NCBI RefSeq assembly: GCF_932274485.2
Contig: NC_065879.2
Location: 17,348,591-17,412,590, forward strand
DNA: 64,000 nt
Reading direction: 5' to 3'
Source of the DNA: Patella vulgata
Lineage: Eukaryota > Mollusca > Gastropoda > Patellidae
Under the pieces are notes generated by a model. That model searched no databases. It was not told the origin of the DNA and was given only the letters and a program-made list of their open reading frames with translations. How positions within the stretch are numbered: position 1 is the first letter of the stretch; every line of letters starts with the position of its first letter. Positions 10,961 through 21,557 of the stretch are shown piece after piece. A program made the translations under genes and the position numbers.

Positions 10961-11447
10961 TATTTAGGGAACATTGCTAAATTTCAACACTTGCTTCCAA
11001 ACAAATTACCCGGGGAACTGGGGAGAGTGGTTTGGCAGACACCACAGACAGAAAATGATAAATTAAATGTTGAATTATGAACAGAAATATGTTAAAATTT
11101 TCTTACTCTTATCATTGGAGGATGGTCGGTGGGCACGTCAAGATCTATGTCGAGATCTATATGCGGGTTATTACGCGAGTATTGACATTTTGTAACTCTC
11201 ATGTAGTAAGTTAGATCTTGGCTATTTTTGTAATTTATGCTTCGTTGCAGTTCACCATCTTATCTAGTCATATAACTGCGAACAAATTATCAAACATGGA
11301 AAACTTGCAGCCTTTAGTAATCTGAAGGCTCAGAGTTATCTCCCTTGTAGATTAATTTAAGTTTGTGTAAAATTGGGAAAGTTTTTGTAAATTCAGCACC
11401 AAAGCTTAATGGATTAAATAAAGACACGCTTCTATGGAATAAATACT

Positions 11448-11655
11448 GCAGGACACAATTCTATAGAATTCAATTGCTGTTTATTACTGAGATAGAGGAC
11501 ACAATTCTATTGAATTCAATTGCTGTTTATTACTGAGACACAGAATCCAATTCTATAGAATTCAGTTGCTGTTTATTACTTAGCGAGGTTTTAACTAGCA
11601 TTCTCAGTCAGTAATAAACAGTAATTGTATTCCATGGAATTGTATCCTGTATATT
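11448..11655. repeat. Tandem triplet with an inverted fourth unit
   Basis: Three direct units of about 56 bp share ACAATTCTATAGAATTCAAT and TGCTGTTTATTACTGAGA (about 11452-11582). A fourth, inverted unit lies at about 11607-11650 (CAGTAATAAACAGTAATTGT, then a block ending TTGTATCCTG). The arrangement can fold into a hairpin. Confidence 0.75.
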
Positions 11656-11659
11656 TTCA

Positions 11660-13440
11660 TTTTAATTACTACATGCCACATTAGAATGGCTATATACACA
11701 TAGCCTTAATACCATTCTCCCATGAAAGTCTTGCTATTCAGCATTCAAACTGCAAGGGAAGATGGCTCTGCTTAGGAGAATGTCTTAATACTGGTACTGT
11801 AAATGAAAAGTAGTAATAACATTTGAATTGTAGCTTGTTGTGTTTAATTTATAAGTAGAAGCACACCGTGGACTGCTCACCACTATTAACTTTTATATCT
11901 CTGTACTTGCTTCGCCCAGATTTTTTTTAAAAAAAAAAAAAATATTTTTAACAAATAATAATATGCATGTACATGTACTTACAATTTAATTATGTAAATA
12001 TACATATTATATTTTATCAATTTTATAATTGAAATCAAATTTCTGGTTAATAGTTTACGATTGTAATGTAATAGCCTTTAGGAAGAGTGAACCATCGGTT
12101 GTCAACATGTAAGAGGTCAAGGTCTTCTCAACCTGTGAATTGATTAACTTTTTTCTTGGCAAATAAAGGTATATTTTATCATGCCTGAAGGGTGTGTATT
12201 TGGTGAGGGGTTGGATGGTCTTGTGGTCTCATACCTGTAGATTCAAAGTCAAGGTATGTCAGTCCTGAAATAACTGAGTTTTAGTGTTGAGAGTGGACGT
12301 TAAACTCCATTCCCTACCATTCTCTGTGTGTATCTTACCCTAAATGAACATATTCTCCCCTCCCACCTTATGTTACAGAATTTCGTGAATTGAAATCATG
12401 ATTTGGATAGATTCTGCCCAGGTGAGAAGATATTGCGGCCTATAAGTTGACTCCCTATTAGTTGATTCACCTTTATATTAGAAACAAACACCTTCATTTT
12501 CACACCTGAGGCATTAATAACAAAACCTTAAACTAAAATATTTGAAGAATTTGTGCTAGGATATTTGTGCTAGGATTTGAAGAATTTGTGCTAGGATATT
12601 AATTATCAACCAATGAAAATATCTGCATCGATAAAATATTTTACTTTGAGTTTTCATGAATAAGGGTCTTAGTCAGTTGTACTACTTGGTACCACTTGTG
12701 ATGTCTTGAATAAAACAATGTCTTTTATTTTCTATGAATTGTAACAAATTAGTGCCAAAATGAAAATTGATTGTATTCTTGTAAAAATTTTGCCATTTAG
12801 CTGTTATAAGATATCTGAAGCCTTATTGACAAAATCTATAAACTAAGATATTGTAATAACATAGCCTTTTCATTGGCCAAAAGATCAACATTGTACTAAC
12901 ATTTTAACTCCTAACCAATAAAAAGGCGTCATCCTTAAAATATTTTAAATTTAGTTGTTACGAATTAGCCATCTGTTTGGTTAGTTTTAATCATTTAAAG
13001 AAAGTGCTGAAACACAATTCTGTATAAACCCCCAAGAACCATTCAAGCAGCAATAGTTGTACAATTTGGGGGCTTGTCCTGGATAGAAACTAAATATACA
13101 AACTTTGTAAATTGACATGCACGAAATCATTTTTTTTAAAACTGAATATGTCTAATATTTTCATTTTTAATTATATACTGTAATGTTCATTCAAACCTTT
13201 TTTAAATTTTGTATTTTATAAAAAAAAAAAAAAATGATGTGTGTCCATGTTTTTCGTGCATTTAATTATTTGTTTAAATTCGCTATAAATGTGTTAATGT
13301 AGCCTATTTGTTTATAATACACATGTAAAATCATTTAAATATTTAACATATACCAAATTATTGATATTAACTGGACACTATTCTTAGGAAAAAATCTTCA
13401 GTTAAATTCAAATAAATAAGTTAACAGTGTTGATAAAATG
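11660..13440. other. AT-rich intergenic DNA
   Basis: No ORF with coding character. It holds homopolymer A and T runs (about 11925-11943, 13217-13234) and a diverged SINE A tail at about 12205-12325. Nothing else is recognised. Confidence 0.5.
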
Positions 13441-13557
13441 GTAGAAAATGTTTTTATAAAGAAATATGAAATGACACGGTCTATCTTGTTTCTTGAATGA
13501 AAAAAAGGAAATGCAGACTCTTTCTGGACCAACTGGTGTCATTTCTCATGTTAGGAA

Positions 13558-13835
13558 AGGAGTTTGGGTGGCCAAGTGGTCTGTAGCATGAGCTTTAGAT
13601 CATAAGGTCTGTCATTTAGTCATGTGTTGTGGTTCTCGTATCCAGACTTGTGTGTGATAAGGAGTAGGATAATCTGCCTAATTGTTTGGGTTTTCTCCCA
13701 TTTCTCTGGTTTTCCCCACTGTCATTTAGTCCAGTGCAATGGTTACGGTCCCAGGCTTGTATGCCCCCTCCCCGACTGTTAAAAACCCCAGCAATAGACA
13801 TATTGAAGTAAAAATTTACCACATATCTCTCTCAT
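13558..13835 (+). mobile_element. SINE family A, diverged copy shared by both duplication units
   Basis: Head GGGTGGCCAAGTGGTCTGTA, then a B-box-like GTGGTTCTCGTATCC and a body with TGGGTTTTCTCCCATTTCTC. The copy at 20060-20345 is its paralogue, so the insertion predates the segmental duplication. Confidence 0.7.
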
Positions 13836-14748
13836 GTGAGTTTAAATAGCTAATGTATATGTCTGCTGTGTGGGGGTTTTTTTATTCAGAACAGTAGCGA
13901 AAAGATAACATACCACTGTAGGCCTAAATACTAAAACTGTAGTTTTTTTCTAAGAAAAGTGTCCAGAATCGACCCACAAAATATTTACCAAACTATAATT
14001 AATTGTATATTATCAACTTTTAAATTTTTTAAATCAATTTTATATCAGATTTCTTATTGATTTTTTTCAATTATGTAAGATAAATTGACTGATTATATCC
14101 CCCAAGGAAACTTACATGTGCTGTACTTCTATTATGCATAATATTTTATTGTTTTGTTTTCTTTACTCCCATTTTTACACAAAATAATTATCCTTTTTTT
14201 TTCCTCATTTCAAGGCATTTGCTCAAATAGCGTTTTTTTCGTCTCCTCCATAACTCTCTATTCATTGTTTCTGTTGTTGTTTGTGTGTAGAAATGGGAGA
14301 ATTGAGATCTGAATCATCTCTTTGTAAATTAACTAAAAACAATCGCTCGTGACGTCAAATAAACTTATTCGTCATTCTGCACTTATATCATGTAATTAAA
14401 GAATTTTGTTCAAAATTTGCCTCTGTTATTTAATTGCCATTTGCCAACGTACTTCATAAGTTTAATCCAACCAAAGGCTTAACTGGGCTTTGAATCCCAC
14501 GTATGTCTCCGACATCTCATATGCTGTGTAAAAATGTCACTTGAAAACACGGTGTTCAAATTCGGGAACAAAAAAGATTAGGCTATTTAAATATGAAGAA
14601 AAACGAGATTATATATTCTCAATGTAAGATACTTAAGCCAGGTCGGTCATTAATGGGCGTGATTACCGATATCAGGTGGGTAAGAGGAGAACCCAACTTC
14701 CCCACCCCCACCCCCCTTTGCCTACCATCACGTATCGATTCAGTTTAA

Positions 14749-15243
14749 AGGTATTAAATCGCTAATATTTTGGGCCTAGAAATTGGCACAAATGGGCCGG
14801 CCGCATATAAATATGAATTTATATAAACTGTTTTACATACAATCGTTTCCGTTTTACTGTGAATTGTCATCAGTTATATTCGGCGAAATACGCCAGAAGT
14901 CTCAACTGAAAGACAGTTTCTAGCGTCTGGTTATTCCAGTCAACACCGATAGTATATATTGCGCATGCTCTCCAAATAAGAATATGGCATCACCGTTTGA
15001 CATGACTTGTGGAATATCTCTAGCCTCATTCTTTGAGCACCTTGTTACAAATGGCGCTGGAACGCATTATGGTACACGATTCGTGTACCAATGGTAAAAT
15101 GTTTATTTTGTCTTAAATATTGGATACCAGAAGCCCATCTTTCCAGGTAAGACCACAACACCAATGCTGAGTTAAATTGCAAAAACAATCGTGTTTTCAA
15201 TGTCGAAGATTTTGGATGATATTGAGTTACGGACTTGGCTACT
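14749..15243. mobile_element. TTAA-target MITE, copy 1 (495 bp)
   Basis: Flanked by TTAA at 14745-14748 and 15244-15247. Imperfect inverted ends: related copies begin AGGAGCTAAATCGCTAA, and the other end read inward begins AGTAGCTAAGTCCGTAA. Unit B of the segmental duplication has a single TTAA at the matching place (CAGTTTAAAGTGAAAGTAAA, about 21842), which is the empty site. Internal landmark: GCGCATGCTCTCCAAATAAG. No ORF. The TTAA target suggests mobilisation by a piggyBac-type enzyme; the termini are not the canonical piggyBac CCC. Confidence 0.82.
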
Positions 15244-15302
15244 TTAAAGTTCAAGAAAAACTACTTTCCACGAATTGATTACACAGTCGTTATTCAGTTT
15301 AA

Positions 15303-15758
15303 AGGAGCTAAATCGCTAACATTTGGGATCTAGAAATTGACAAAAGTGGGTCGCAACGCATATAATACTGTAATATGAATGTATATAAACTGATTTACAT
15401 TCAATGGTTTCCGTTTTTACTCCAATTTCAAATCTAATGTTCGGCGAAATAAGCCAGGTCTCAAGCGAGTGCAAATTTATATAGCGTCTGGTTATTCCAG
15501 TCTACATACGCCGTTTGATTTGGTGCAATGTATCTAGCCTCGTCCCTCGAGTCTCTTGATACAACTGGGGCTGAAGCGCATTATGGTACACGATTCGTAT
15601 ACCAATGGTAAAATGTTTATTTTGTCTTAAATATTGGATATCAAAAGCACATCTTTTTCCGGTATGATCACAACATGAATGTTGATTTAATTTGACAAAT
15701 AATTCGTGTTTTCAATGTTGAAGATTTTGGATGATATTAAGTTAGAGACTTAGCTACT
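15303..15758. mobile_element. TTAA-target MITE, copy 2 (456 bp)
   Basis: Same family as 14749-15243, flanked by TTAA at 15299-15302 and 15759-15762. About 55 bp of host flank separate the two copies and resemble the flank beyond copy 2. Either a unit of MITE plus flank was duplicated or there were two insertions. It lacks the GCGCATGCTC block and is more diverged than copy 1. Confidence 0.8.
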
Positions 15759-15762
15759 TTAA

Positions 15763-16267
15763 AGTGAAAGTAAAACTAACTACTTTCCACGAATTGTTTA
15801 CACGGTCGTTATGACGGGGTACAATACGCCAATAAACATACTGCCACCATTCACATATTTCTTCAGTTTAAAGTAAAAGTAAAACTAACTAGTTATTCAG
15901 TTTAAAGTGAAAGTAACTACTTTCCATGAATTATTTACACGGTCGTTATGACAGGGTACAATACGACAATAACCATACTGGTTAGTTGAGGGAGGGTTGG
16001 TATCGTGTGTACCAGTAGGACGTTAGATCTCAGCCCAATTTCATTTCGTTTATCCTGTGGATCAGTTCGATGTTAAACCCTATTTCATATCATGTACCGT
16101 GTGTTTTAGTGGGACGTTAAACGCCATTTACAGAGTGTACTAGTGAAGCGCCATAAATAGGCAACTGTATATATGTAGAGATCAAACGCTGGATTCTAAA
16201 CCTCTGTTATGGGATATTGCGAAATAAATTAGTCGCGGATTGTAGAAACAGTTTGTCGTCAATGACC
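15763..16267 (+). other. Upstream region of TRIM gene A
   Basis: Holds short tandem host repeats (AAAGTGAAAGTAAAACTAAC) and three degenerate SINE tail units (GTACCGTGTGTTTTAGTGGG, then GTTAAACGCCATTT) at about 16000-16135. The same arrangement precedes TRIM gene B. No TATA box is evident. Confidence 0.5.
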
Positions 16268-18295
16268 ATGGAGGATAAACGTAACCGGTATGTCTGTAGC
16301 ATATGTCAAGATCGTTTTACCAAACCCAAAATTATTTCGTGTTTTCACACATTTTGTGAAGACTGTCTGGGGAGTCACATCGAGGAAACTGCAGAGAATT
16401 CTTGTTTTTTGTGCCCGGTTTGCCGAACAGATATTGTAGTTCCCAAAGGCGGCGTGGCGAAATTCTCACCTAATTTTTATATTGAAGAAGAGACGGAAGT
16501 TAAACCCCAGGAAAAGAGACGAAGTTGCACAGAACACGAAACAGAGGAATTGGACTTCTATTGTGAGACTTGTACCGAAATCATCTGTATCAAGTGTTTG
16601 ATGTCGAATCATAAAGACCACAAGACCCCTCAGTTGAAAGACTGTGAAGAAGCCGTGAAGATGGAGCTGACCAAACTACAAACAGAACTCGAGGAACAAT
16701 ATACCAAAATTGATAGGTATGTAGCTTCCATTGTTACCAATGTAACTGTGATGAGAGAATCTAAAACTGAAACTTGTAAGAAGATCGACGAACAGGTACA
16801 AAAGATATGTGATGCTGTAACAGCACTAGGAAACGAATCTAAGAAGGAAGTTGAGACAACGTGTGATGAGGAGGAGCAAAAGATGAATAAAATAATAGAA
16901 AAGATGAAAAACGCCACACAACATATGGAAGCCACCATTGAACATTTGAAACATGTTTTGAAAAAAAACTCTGTAGGTGAAAACATTAAAGTTCTTCCAG
17001 AAATAAGAAGCGAAAAAGCAGAAAAATGTTCAACCGACTTGGCATGTCTGCCTCATGTTGTGACAGAATACAGGGCAAGTATGGTCAACCTTGCCGGTCT
17101 ATCTGGCTATCTTGGAGAGTTGTCCATTTTACGTGGTCCAACATTTCAACATAAATTCAGGTTGTCTAAACATTCCAAAAGGCGGACATTTGAAAGTACA
17201 GTATACCGTGTTGAGGACCTGTCATGGTTTCTACGAATTGCCACCAGAGAAAACAGTGATCTTGTGAATATAGGTGTATATTTATACTTAGGAGATCAAC
17301 CAGCCCTTGAATCGGTGACAACTCGCATTAAACTAGAACTTCTTCGGGCCTCTGATAGAAAACGGTTAGGTACTAAAGAAGATACCAAAACGTTTACTGG
17401 ATTAATAGACTGCTATCGATGGAATGATGTACCTACAAAGACATTTATTTTGAACACCTCTGTGCCTGTTGGTTTTGGTAGCACCCCATTTACAAATGCA
17501 ACAGTCGGGGGACTTTGTGGTAGCAGTAATCCTGTATCAAATGCAACTGCCGGGGGACGTTTTGGTAGCAGTGCTCCTGTATCAAAAGCAACAGCCGGGG
17601 GACTTTTTGGTGGCAGTACTCCTGTATCAAAAGCAACAGCCGGGGGACTTTTTGGTGGCAGTACTCCTGTATCAAAAGCAACAGCCGGGGGACTTTTTGG
17701 TATCAGTACTCCTGTATCAAAAGCAACAGCCGGGGGACTTTTTGGTACCAGTACTCCTGTATCAAATGCACCAGCCGGGGAACTTTTTGGTGGCAGTACT
17801 CCTGTATCAAATGCATCAGCCGGATTACTTTTTGCTGGCAGTAATCCTGTATCAAATACAACTGCCGGGGGACGTTTTGGTAGCAGTGCTCCTGTATCAA
17901 TTGCAACAGCCAAAGGACTTTTTGCTTTTGGTAGCTGTACTCCAGTATCAAATGCAACAACCGGATTACATTTTAGTAACTGTACTCCTGTATCAAATGC
18001 AACTGCCGGGGGACATTTAGGTAGCAGTACTCCTGTATCAAATGCAACCTTCGCGGGAATGTTTGGTGGCAGTACACATGTATCAAATTCAACATTCGGG
18101 GGACGTTTTAGTGGCAGTACTCCTGTATCAAATTCAACAGCCGAGGTACGTTTCGGTGGTAGTACTCTTGTATCAAATTCAACAGTCGGGGGACGTGTTG
18201 TTGGCAGTTTTCCTGTATCAAGGCAGAGTCCTTCAGAAGATAAATATTTTCTAGTTCAGGCAAACGTTATCATCGAAAATACAAAAACAAAATAA
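16268..18295 (+). CDS. TRIM-type E3 ubiquitin ligase (RING, B-box 2, coiled coil, MATH) with inserted GLFG-like repeats
   Basis: Intronless, 675 residues from ATG 16268. That start has an A at -3 and G at +4 and matches the paralogue; an in-frame ATG at 16262 has weaker context. A C3HC4 RING occupies residues 10-52 (C10, C13, C25, H27, C30, C33, C49, C52), predicting E2 binding and ubiquitin transfer. B-box 2 spans about 87-118, then a coiled coil to about 250. Residues about 290-393 resemble the first part of a MATH domain of the TRIM37 type (STVYRVEDLSWFLRI, then VNIGVYLYLGDQP). The last MATH strand (KYFLVQANVIIE) falls after a roughly 250-residue repeat array (about 404-653) of 15-residue units like GGLFGGSTPVSKATA. 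Compared with copy B, 57 residues carrying B-box 1 are missing in frame. The substrate is unknown. The MATH assignment is a visual match to TRIM37; the RING and B-box are certain. Confidence 0.9.
   Translation: MEDKRNRYVCSICQDRFTKPKIISCFHTFCEDCLGSHIEETAENSCFLCPVCRTDIVVPKGGVAKFSPNFYIEEETEVKPQEKRRSCTEHETEELDFYCETCTEIICIKCLMSNHKDHKTPQLKDCEEAVKMELTKLQTELEEQYTKIDRYVASIVTNVTVMRESKTETCKKIDEQVQKICDAVTALGNESKKEVETTCDEEEQKMNKIIEKMKNATQHMEATIEHLKHVLKKNSVGENIKVLPEIRSEKAEKCSTDLACLPHVVTEYRASMVNLAGLSGYLGELSILRGPTFQHKFRLSKHSKRRTFESTVYRVEDLSWFLRIATRENSDLVNIGVYLYLGDQPALESVTTRIKLELLRASDRKRLGTKEDTKTFTGLIDCYRWNDVPTKTFILNTSVPVGFGSTPFTNATVGGLCGSSNPVSNATAGGRFGSSAPVSKATAGGLFGGSTPVSKATAGGLFGGSTPVSKATAGGLFGISTPVSKATAGGLFGTSTPVSNAPAGELFGGSTPVSNASAGLLFAGSNPVSNTTAGGRFGSSAPVSIATAKGLFAFGSCTPVSNATTGLHFSNCTPVSNATAGGHLGSSTPVSNATFAGMFGGSTHVSNSTFGGRFSGSTPVSNSTAEVRFGGSTLVSNSTVGGRVVGSFPVSRQSPSEDKYFLVQANVIIENTKTK
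17477..18225 (+). repeat. Coding 45-bp tandem array, about 16 units, encoding GLFG-like repeats
   Basis: Each unit encodes about 15 residues with the consensus G-G-L/R-F-G-x-S-T-P-V-S-N/K-A-T-A. The central units are nearly identical to each other and the outer ones are diverged (LCG, HLG, MFG, RFS), as expected from expansion and homogenisation in the middle. One unit is 51 bp, still a multiple of three, so the frame is kept. Because the period is divisible by three, other frames, including the antisense, are also open; these are shadows. Copy B has one related unit at the same place (about 24150-24186). Confidence 0.92.
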
Positions 18296-19245
18296 CAACA
18301 TTTTGTCCTAAACTGTTAACTATAAATGAGCCGCTGTATTCGTAGTGTATGTATGAATATGTAACTCTTCCCTCAAATTAAAGGATTGGGTTGTTTTTCT
18401 TTAAAAATTCAGCAAATGTTAATACAGCTTCTGGATTCAATAATTAAATTAGTAGACATTGATAATTTTTTGTATGGTCTAAAATAATACATCTAAAATA
18501 ATATTAGTGATGGCTACAAATACATTATCCCGATTTTAAATATTACATTCATTATTTCATTCATTCTAATCTAAAGCGTTCGACTTTCCGTGAAGTTGAG
18601 AATCATAAATAAACCGTTTTATTCGTAATATATTTTTTTATTCATAAATTAATTACAAAGAGAAATTTTGCCCGGACAGGGGAACTACAACCTACTCCTA
18701 TTTAGAACTCCAACTTTCAAGAGTTTTTTTTTTTAAATGTACGCCAGCGTGTGCGCGGGATCTCGACTTTTCATGCCACCCGAATGACCCCAGATCCTCT
18801 GTCATGCACGACTTGAAAACCTCAGTGAACTTTCTCTACCTAACATGAATCTTAGATATTGATTCATTAGGTATATATAGTTCTTTATACTAATGTATAT
18901 CAAATATTTGTATTAAAGTTTAATTATTAAGATAGATATTAAGCAATCTGAACAACAGACCCAAATCACCTGCAGAGACCATTTATTTTTCGAAGTTAGT
19001 TACGTACGAGTTAGTAAGCGGGGGATAGCGTCTGGTTACAAAAATGTAATCGAAGCAATACAAACAATAACCTTAATTCTTTAATAAACCCAGTTCGACT
19101 TGAAATAACTCTAGGTTTTATAAGTTGATTAGTTTTTATTTTCGTCGCCTAATAATTCATTATGTATATGTATATTTTATGCATATAAATATAATGTGAA
19201 ATATTTTATTAGTACACTTGTTCACATAATATATGCTAATATTTT
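18296..19245 (+). other. Downstream region of TRIM gene A
   Basis: Probable 3' UTR and flank, collinear with the region after TRIM gene B. An AATAAA hexamer at 18608-18613 sits in the part absent from B. A shared TTTAATAAACCC lies near 19080. No ORF. Confidence 0.5.
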
Positions 19246-19964
19246 AGTTATTAACCCTATCAACTCCTTAATTTTGTTATCTTTAAATCCATTCATTAAA
19301 GATACCTTATGGGAGATAAGATAACGAGATGGCAGTTCTCGCTATAATAGTTAAAAACTAGATAGTGTAAAGGTAATTTGCTGAAAATTTCAGTCAAATT
19401 GATCCACTATGAGCCGAGAAAGAAGCGGGTGAAATTTTGGCATAGTCTTGGTCATCATTACTAAAATCATTAATATAAACAGCATAGTCTCGATTATCCA
19501 CTTTTTTGGATTTAATTATCAACGGCCAATAGCGGCATATAGGAATCTAATCCAGCCAACATCGAAGGCTAGCCTTGACATCGAGAGTTTATTATGGTCT
19601 GGATAAGTTAACTAATGTCTAATTGATAATTTAGATAACATTTCAGGCCTAAAGAAAGACTTGTAATAAGCAGATTTTGCTCTGGCATAATGCATGTTTA
19701 AATCACAATTGCTACTGTGTTAATACTTAAACCTTCATTGCTGTATGTTTTCGCAATGTTTATCATCTTTGATGTCTCATAACTTTTTTGATTGTAATGC
19801 AACAATTATGAATAATATACAGATTTGTGGCAAAAAAAGTTGTTTTCTTTGAATCTACTTAAAAAAAACTCTACCAGCTTATAATCCCTGTGACTTGTTT
19901 GAGGTCAAATGGAAAAGTTAAACTTATTTTTGAGGTCAAGGTCAGACAAAAAGGCCATGGTCAA
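19246..19964. other. Spacer between the two duplication units
   Basis: Not repeated in the other unit. It contains a dispersed element fragment at about 19490-19720 (TCGATTATCCACTTTT, CAGGCCTAAAGAAAGAC, AATAAGCAGATTTTGCTC) related to stretches at about 45590-46080 (+) and 58370-58580 (-). No coding content. Confidence 0.5.
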
Positions 19965-20059
19965 ATGTTTTTATAAAGAAGTATGAAATGACACGATCTA
20001 TCTTGTTTCTTGTTTAAAAAAGCGGACCTTTTCTGGACCAACTGGCGTCATTTCTCATG

Positions 20060-20345
20060 TTAGGAAAGGAGTTTGGGTGGCCAAGTGGTCTATAGCAAGA
20101 GCTTTAGATCATAAGGTCTGTCATTTAGTCAAGTGTTGTGGTTCTCGTATCCAGACTTGTGTGTGATAGGGAGCAGGATAATCTGCCTAATTGTGTGGGT
20201 TTTCTCCCATTTCTCTGGTTTTCCCCACTGTCATTTAGTCAACTGCAATGGTAACGGCCCAAGGCTTGTATGCCCCATCCCCACCCCTACACTGTTAAAA
20301 ACCCCAGCAATCGAATTCTTGAAGTCAAAATTTACCACATCTCTT
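20060..20345 (+). mobile_element. SINE family A, diverged; paralogue of 13558-13835
   Basis: Same head and body as the unit A copy (GGGTGGCCAAGTGGTCTATA through AAAATTTACCACAT), with only scattered differences. It was carried here by the segmental duplication, not by transposition. Confidence 0.7.
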
Positions 20346-20563
20346 GCATGTGAGTTTACATAGCTAATGTATATGTCTGCTGTAGATTTTGTTTATACAT
20401 AACAGTAGCGAAAAGATAACATACCACTGTAGGCCTAAATACTAAAACTTTCATTTTTTTCCCCATTTCAAGTCATTTGCTCAAATAGCGTTTTTTTCGT
20501 CTCCACCATAACTCTCAATTCATTGTTTCTGTTGTTGTTTTTGTGTAGAAATGGGAGAATTAA

Positions 20564-21557
20564 AGATGGGTTCCCGCGTACAAACTCGGTGATTTAATGG
20601 TATACATGTACCAAAAACATATTCAAACTAATTAATTTGTCATAATTATGCTTCAAATCCATCTCAAACATTGTAATTGCGAAGGAATGTCCTGCTATTA
20701 AAATTCGATCAAACCAGGTCATGTGTGACAGTATTGGGTCTTTATATCAGGTTCTTGTCAAGACTAGTTTATCATCTTATAATACTTCTATTCTCTGCTT
20801 CTTCTAACGTAACTAGCTTGTGTTGAGAGAGCCATGTCCTAGCTCGGCTAGGCACGAGTGTGCCAACTCCCAACTAACTTACATTACATGGCCGTTGTCC
20901 GGTCTTAACTCCAGACCTGCGTGGCCTGTCCTGGCCGGACCTGTCTCTCGATTCGTGTCAGTCGATACATGCCAATCAGACAAAGAAAGTTTAAATAAAA
21001 CATGCAAGCAAGTTACATAATCACATAGACCAAGAACTTCATGGATGTCGATAGCGAACAGGTGTCAAGTTGGCAGGAAGCGTCTATAACATCAGATAAT
21101 CTGTGATTTTGTAACACATGTTTACGTCACGTCTTGGGAGTCAGAGGAGAATTCATGTGCATACATTAGACGATGTTGTCTTTAATCGCTTACTATTTAT
21201 TACAAATATCGAATCCTAATTAAATTCTCGGATTATCCACTACCCGCGTCTTTTTCCGTCATTTTTATCTCAGAAAGTATTGTACGTTTAACTCTTCATA
21301 AAGTTTATCTACTTGTACATCAAGCGCTCAATGTTTGCTTGTGACCTTTGACATCACGCGTGCTGAAGTTCTTAATCGTCGGGCTGTTGATTAGGGGAAC
21401 CCTTACATTTTTGTCCTGTATACGCTCCATGAGTGTTTTTCGGGGAATCCAGTATTTTTCTAGTAAGATTGGATATCTCTACTTTCCATATATACCAAAA
21501 TTGCCATACTTTTATTGGAAATAACCACCCGATAAATACTTTTCTGGGAACCCATCT
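20564..21557. mobile_element. TTAA-flanked non-autonomous element, 994 bp
   Basis: The ends AGATGGGTTCCC and GGGAACCCATCT form a perfect 12-bp inverted repeat, flanked by TTAA at 20560-20563 and 21558-21561. The uninserted paralogous site in unit A reads GAGAATTGAGATCTGAATC at about 14297, one substitution from a single TTAA. No transposase. The family is distinct from the MITEs at 14749-15758 despite the same target. Confidence 0.85.

Larger units (their letters stand above)
13440..19245 (+). repeat. Segmental duplication, unit A (contains the GLFG-repeat TRIM gene)
   Basis: The order of sequence blocks here is repeated in 19965-25345: a diverged SINE A, a block with AATAGCGTTTTTTTCGTC, AACAATCGCTCGTGACGTCA, the TRIM gene, a downstream block with AATGAGCCGCTGTATTCG, and a terminal block ending near CATAATATATGCTAATATTT. 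Unit A differs from B by two MITE insertions upstream of the gene, about 120 bp extra at about 18605-18705, and the repeat array within the gene. Confidence 0.88.

Noticed and set aside
16217-16267. N-terminal extension of TRIM copy A starting at TTG
   Set aside because: The open frame extends upstream but has no ATG before 16262. The paralogue and the stronger start context support 16268.
17413-17913. Antisense 166-codon ORF and other long alternative-frame ORFs through the TRIM repeat array
   Set aside because: They exist because the 45-bp period keeps every frame open once one unit is open. They have no independent start context or family similarity.
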